This document shows positions 62,361-64,000 of a stretch of DNA of 64,000 nt, piece after piece. Position 1 is the first letter of the stretch, and each line of letters opens with the position of its first letter. The translations under genes and the position numbers were made by a program. The notes beneath the pieces were generated by a model that worked only from the letters and a program-made list of their open reading frames with translations, did no database searches and was not told the DNA's origin. Origin of the DNA: Cerrena zonata (lineage: Eukaryota > Basidiomycota > Agaricomycetes > Polyporales > Cerrenaceae); NCBI GenBank assembly GCA_038087015.1, contig JASBNA010000036.1:248001-312000 (forward strand). Direction: 5' to 3'.

Positions 62361-63084
62361 GGTTGAGCCCAGATTTCCTTGTAAAAACTCGGTCATAGTC
62401 TAAACTATTATTTACCCCCTTCTTACAAATCCTGACCCGCTCTTCATGAATCGCTCTTGGACATGGGAAAATATGATTATGTGGCTCTCTTGATATAGGA
62501 TATTCGATTGCCTTATTGGGTCCGTGTTCCTTCTAAAATGCTTGTCGCTGACTGTTTCTCGCATGCCAAATTTCATGTATTGTATCCCCGGTAAGGTTTG
62601 TAATGTAACTGAGTGGGGGAGAACTAAAAATTCTCGTTCCCATTGTAACACCCATGCTAAACCCATGGGTCGACACATCGTCATAATTCATCGATCATCA
62701 CTGAAGAGGAAATTTAAAACCTTCAACAAATGAGGAATGGATCCTGATCTGCGACACACCATTACTCGTTGCGAAGTAGAGGTTATCGATTTAGAATACT
62801 GGAAACAGGCAACCTGAGGATGTATAGAATCGTAATACTCACGTTACAAATGGACGATCAGAGCCCTGTACATCCGAAATGATCGATCAGCTACTACCAT
62901 TCCGGCAGTAGTTCCTTCTCAGGATTGGAAAATTCACACCGGATCCAGAGTCTTTGACAGTTCGACACCGCTTCCCATATGATTGGTTATGATAGTAGTC
63001 CGACCGGTGGGTCTTCGTTATATTTAATATCTAATCATTGGCATCGTAGTGGGCATCGTTACCTCTCATACTTGCACGGTGGCA
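62361..63084. other. Intergenic; right part is the duplicated flank of seven-helix copy 5
   Basis: 62361-62720 shows no gene. From about 62720 the sequence matches the reverse complement of 55800-56175, so the promoter of copy 5 was duplicated along with the gene. Confidence 0.5.
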
Positions 63085-64000
63085 ATGGAGTCGTCCATTG
63101 CTTCTGCAGAGCTAATTGGAACTCTTCTAGAAGTTGCAGTCTACTGTATGTACGGTCCAGTTCTCACCCATACATTCTCACTTACTCGCATTAAATAGGT
63201 ATCTATGCAACTCTTATACCAAGAGCGTACTTAGCATTACGAAGGAAAGGCTCACACGGACTTCTTACGAGGTACCTCTACTTCACGTTGTTCGCAAGTT
63301 TGTTGTTTAACACATTGGTAAGGGACAGTCTTCTTGTTATGTGACCTATTTTGATGATTGAGTAGCATGCTTCTATCAGCGTTGGTCGTGTCATTTATGC
63401 ATTCACGACCCACACAGACCAAGCCGGATTCGCAGAGACCTATCTGAGTCGTCAGAGCTCACCCTTATTCCTAGTGAAGATGGTTTGCACATCGGTGGTC
63501 ATTGTACTATCAGATGCTCTTATTGTACGTACATTCGTCATCTTCCAATGACAGGTCCACGGTTTAAATGCCGTTCCCTATAGGTTCTTCGTACTTATAT
63601 AATTTGGGAGAGAAGCCCGCGAGTTATTCTGCTGCCTACTCTACTTCTTGTGGCAGACATAGGTATGTGTACAATTGAACGCCTCGACATGACTCATAGA
63701 GGATGGCTTCAGGACATTCTGTGGAGGTCATGGTGATAATTTACACCAATAACGAATTCCTGGTGACGCCCAGTCTCATGTTCTTTGCTGCCATATCTTG
63801 GGGCTTGAATCTTTTGTGTTCTGGTGCGCAGCTCAAGAGACTAATGCATACTCTCTCTGATGTACTATGATTGTGCAGGACTAATTGGCTACAGGATCTG
63901 GAAATCTCGACGTATTCTACAAACTTATTTCGCTGCTACTGGTGGCAGACTGAATAATGCCCTCACAATCATCATTGAGTCAGGTAAGCGTGTCACATTC
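62720..64000 (+). repeat. Inverted repeat, right arm (continues beyond window)
   Basis: Reverse-complement counterpart of 54700-56175, with the same order of flank, start codon and exons. The spacer between arms is about 6.5 kb and holds ZNG1, HUT1 and copy 4. Confidence 0.85.
63085..64000 (+). CDS. Seven-helix membrane protein, same family, copy 5 (cut by window edge)
   Basis: Sister of copy 3 on the opposite strand. MESSIASAELIGTLLEVAVY, CIYATLIPRAYLALRRKGSH, GLLTRYLYFTLFASLLFNTL, HASISVGRVIYAFTTHTDQA, GFAETYLSRQSSPLFLVKMV, VIVLSDALIVLRTYIIWERS, ILLPTLLLVADIGHSVEVM, AAISWGLNLLCSGLIGYRIW, KSRRILQTYFAATGGRLNNA and LTIIIES, then the intron at 63984 runs to the edge. The last two helices and the tail are missing. 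Splice sites are canonical and there are no internal stops in the seen part. Confidence 0.82.

Overview
The window is nuclear DNA of a filamentous basidiomycete, most likely an agaricomycete mushroom-forming fungus. Genes are closely packed on both strands and nearly all are cut by short introns (about 45-70 nt, GT-AG with a few GC-AG). Several proteins are typically fungal (DASH subunit Dad1, Pkc1 with HR1-C2-C1-C1-kinase order, V-ATPase c' subunit). Two families are, as I recall them, expanded in agaricomycetes: a seven-helix membrane family and a coiled-coil G-domain family. I see no tRNA, rRNA, CRISPR array or intact transposon. All gene models were spliced by eye from open frames, splice signals and family conservation.

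Layout. 1-13.1 kb is mostly housekeeping: a nucleotide-sugar transporter cut by the left edge (-), DAHP synthase (-), Tim9 (+), a PrxQ/BCP peroxiredoxin (-), two tandem acyl-CoA synthetases both ending in the peroxisomal signal AKL (+), V-ATPase c' (+) and a zinc-knuckle protein (-). 13.4-18.5 kb holds an unrecognised gene and two seven-helix paralogues. 19.3-36.8 kb is rich in signalling and cell-cycle genes: endosulfine/Igo1 (-), an acidic-tailed unknown (-), Pkc1 (+), Dad1 (-), N-acetyltransferase Naa30 (+), an SH3-WW Ras exchange factor (+) and DNA polymerase alpha subunit B (-), whose promoter carries two ACGCGT boxes.

37.9-53.4 kb is the accessory core. It starts with a large EF-hand and zinc-finger protein that has a helical N-terminus resembling those of basidiomycete NLR-type proteins. 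A tandem duplication of about 4.9 kb follows: [GTPase A - GTPase B - broken 5' half of CWF19] then [GTPase C - broken GTPase B' - intact CWF19]. The GTPases share a G domain and coiled coil but have three unrelated C-terminal tails.

53.4-64 kb contains three more seven-helix genes, two of them on the arms of a long diverged inverted repeat (about 54.7-56.2 kb and 62.7 kb to the right edge). Between the arms lie the zinc GTPase chaperone ZNG1 (with a 10-nt micro-exon), the ER UDP-galactose transporter HUT1 and the fourth seven-helix gene.

The best candidate for something undescribed is the 37.9-50.3 kb island, where duplicated G-domain/coiled-coil GTPases with swapped tails sit next to a protein with an NLR-like N-terminus. 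The most concrete anomaly is a (GTAC)4 tract that breaks the reading frame of the Ras exchange factor.
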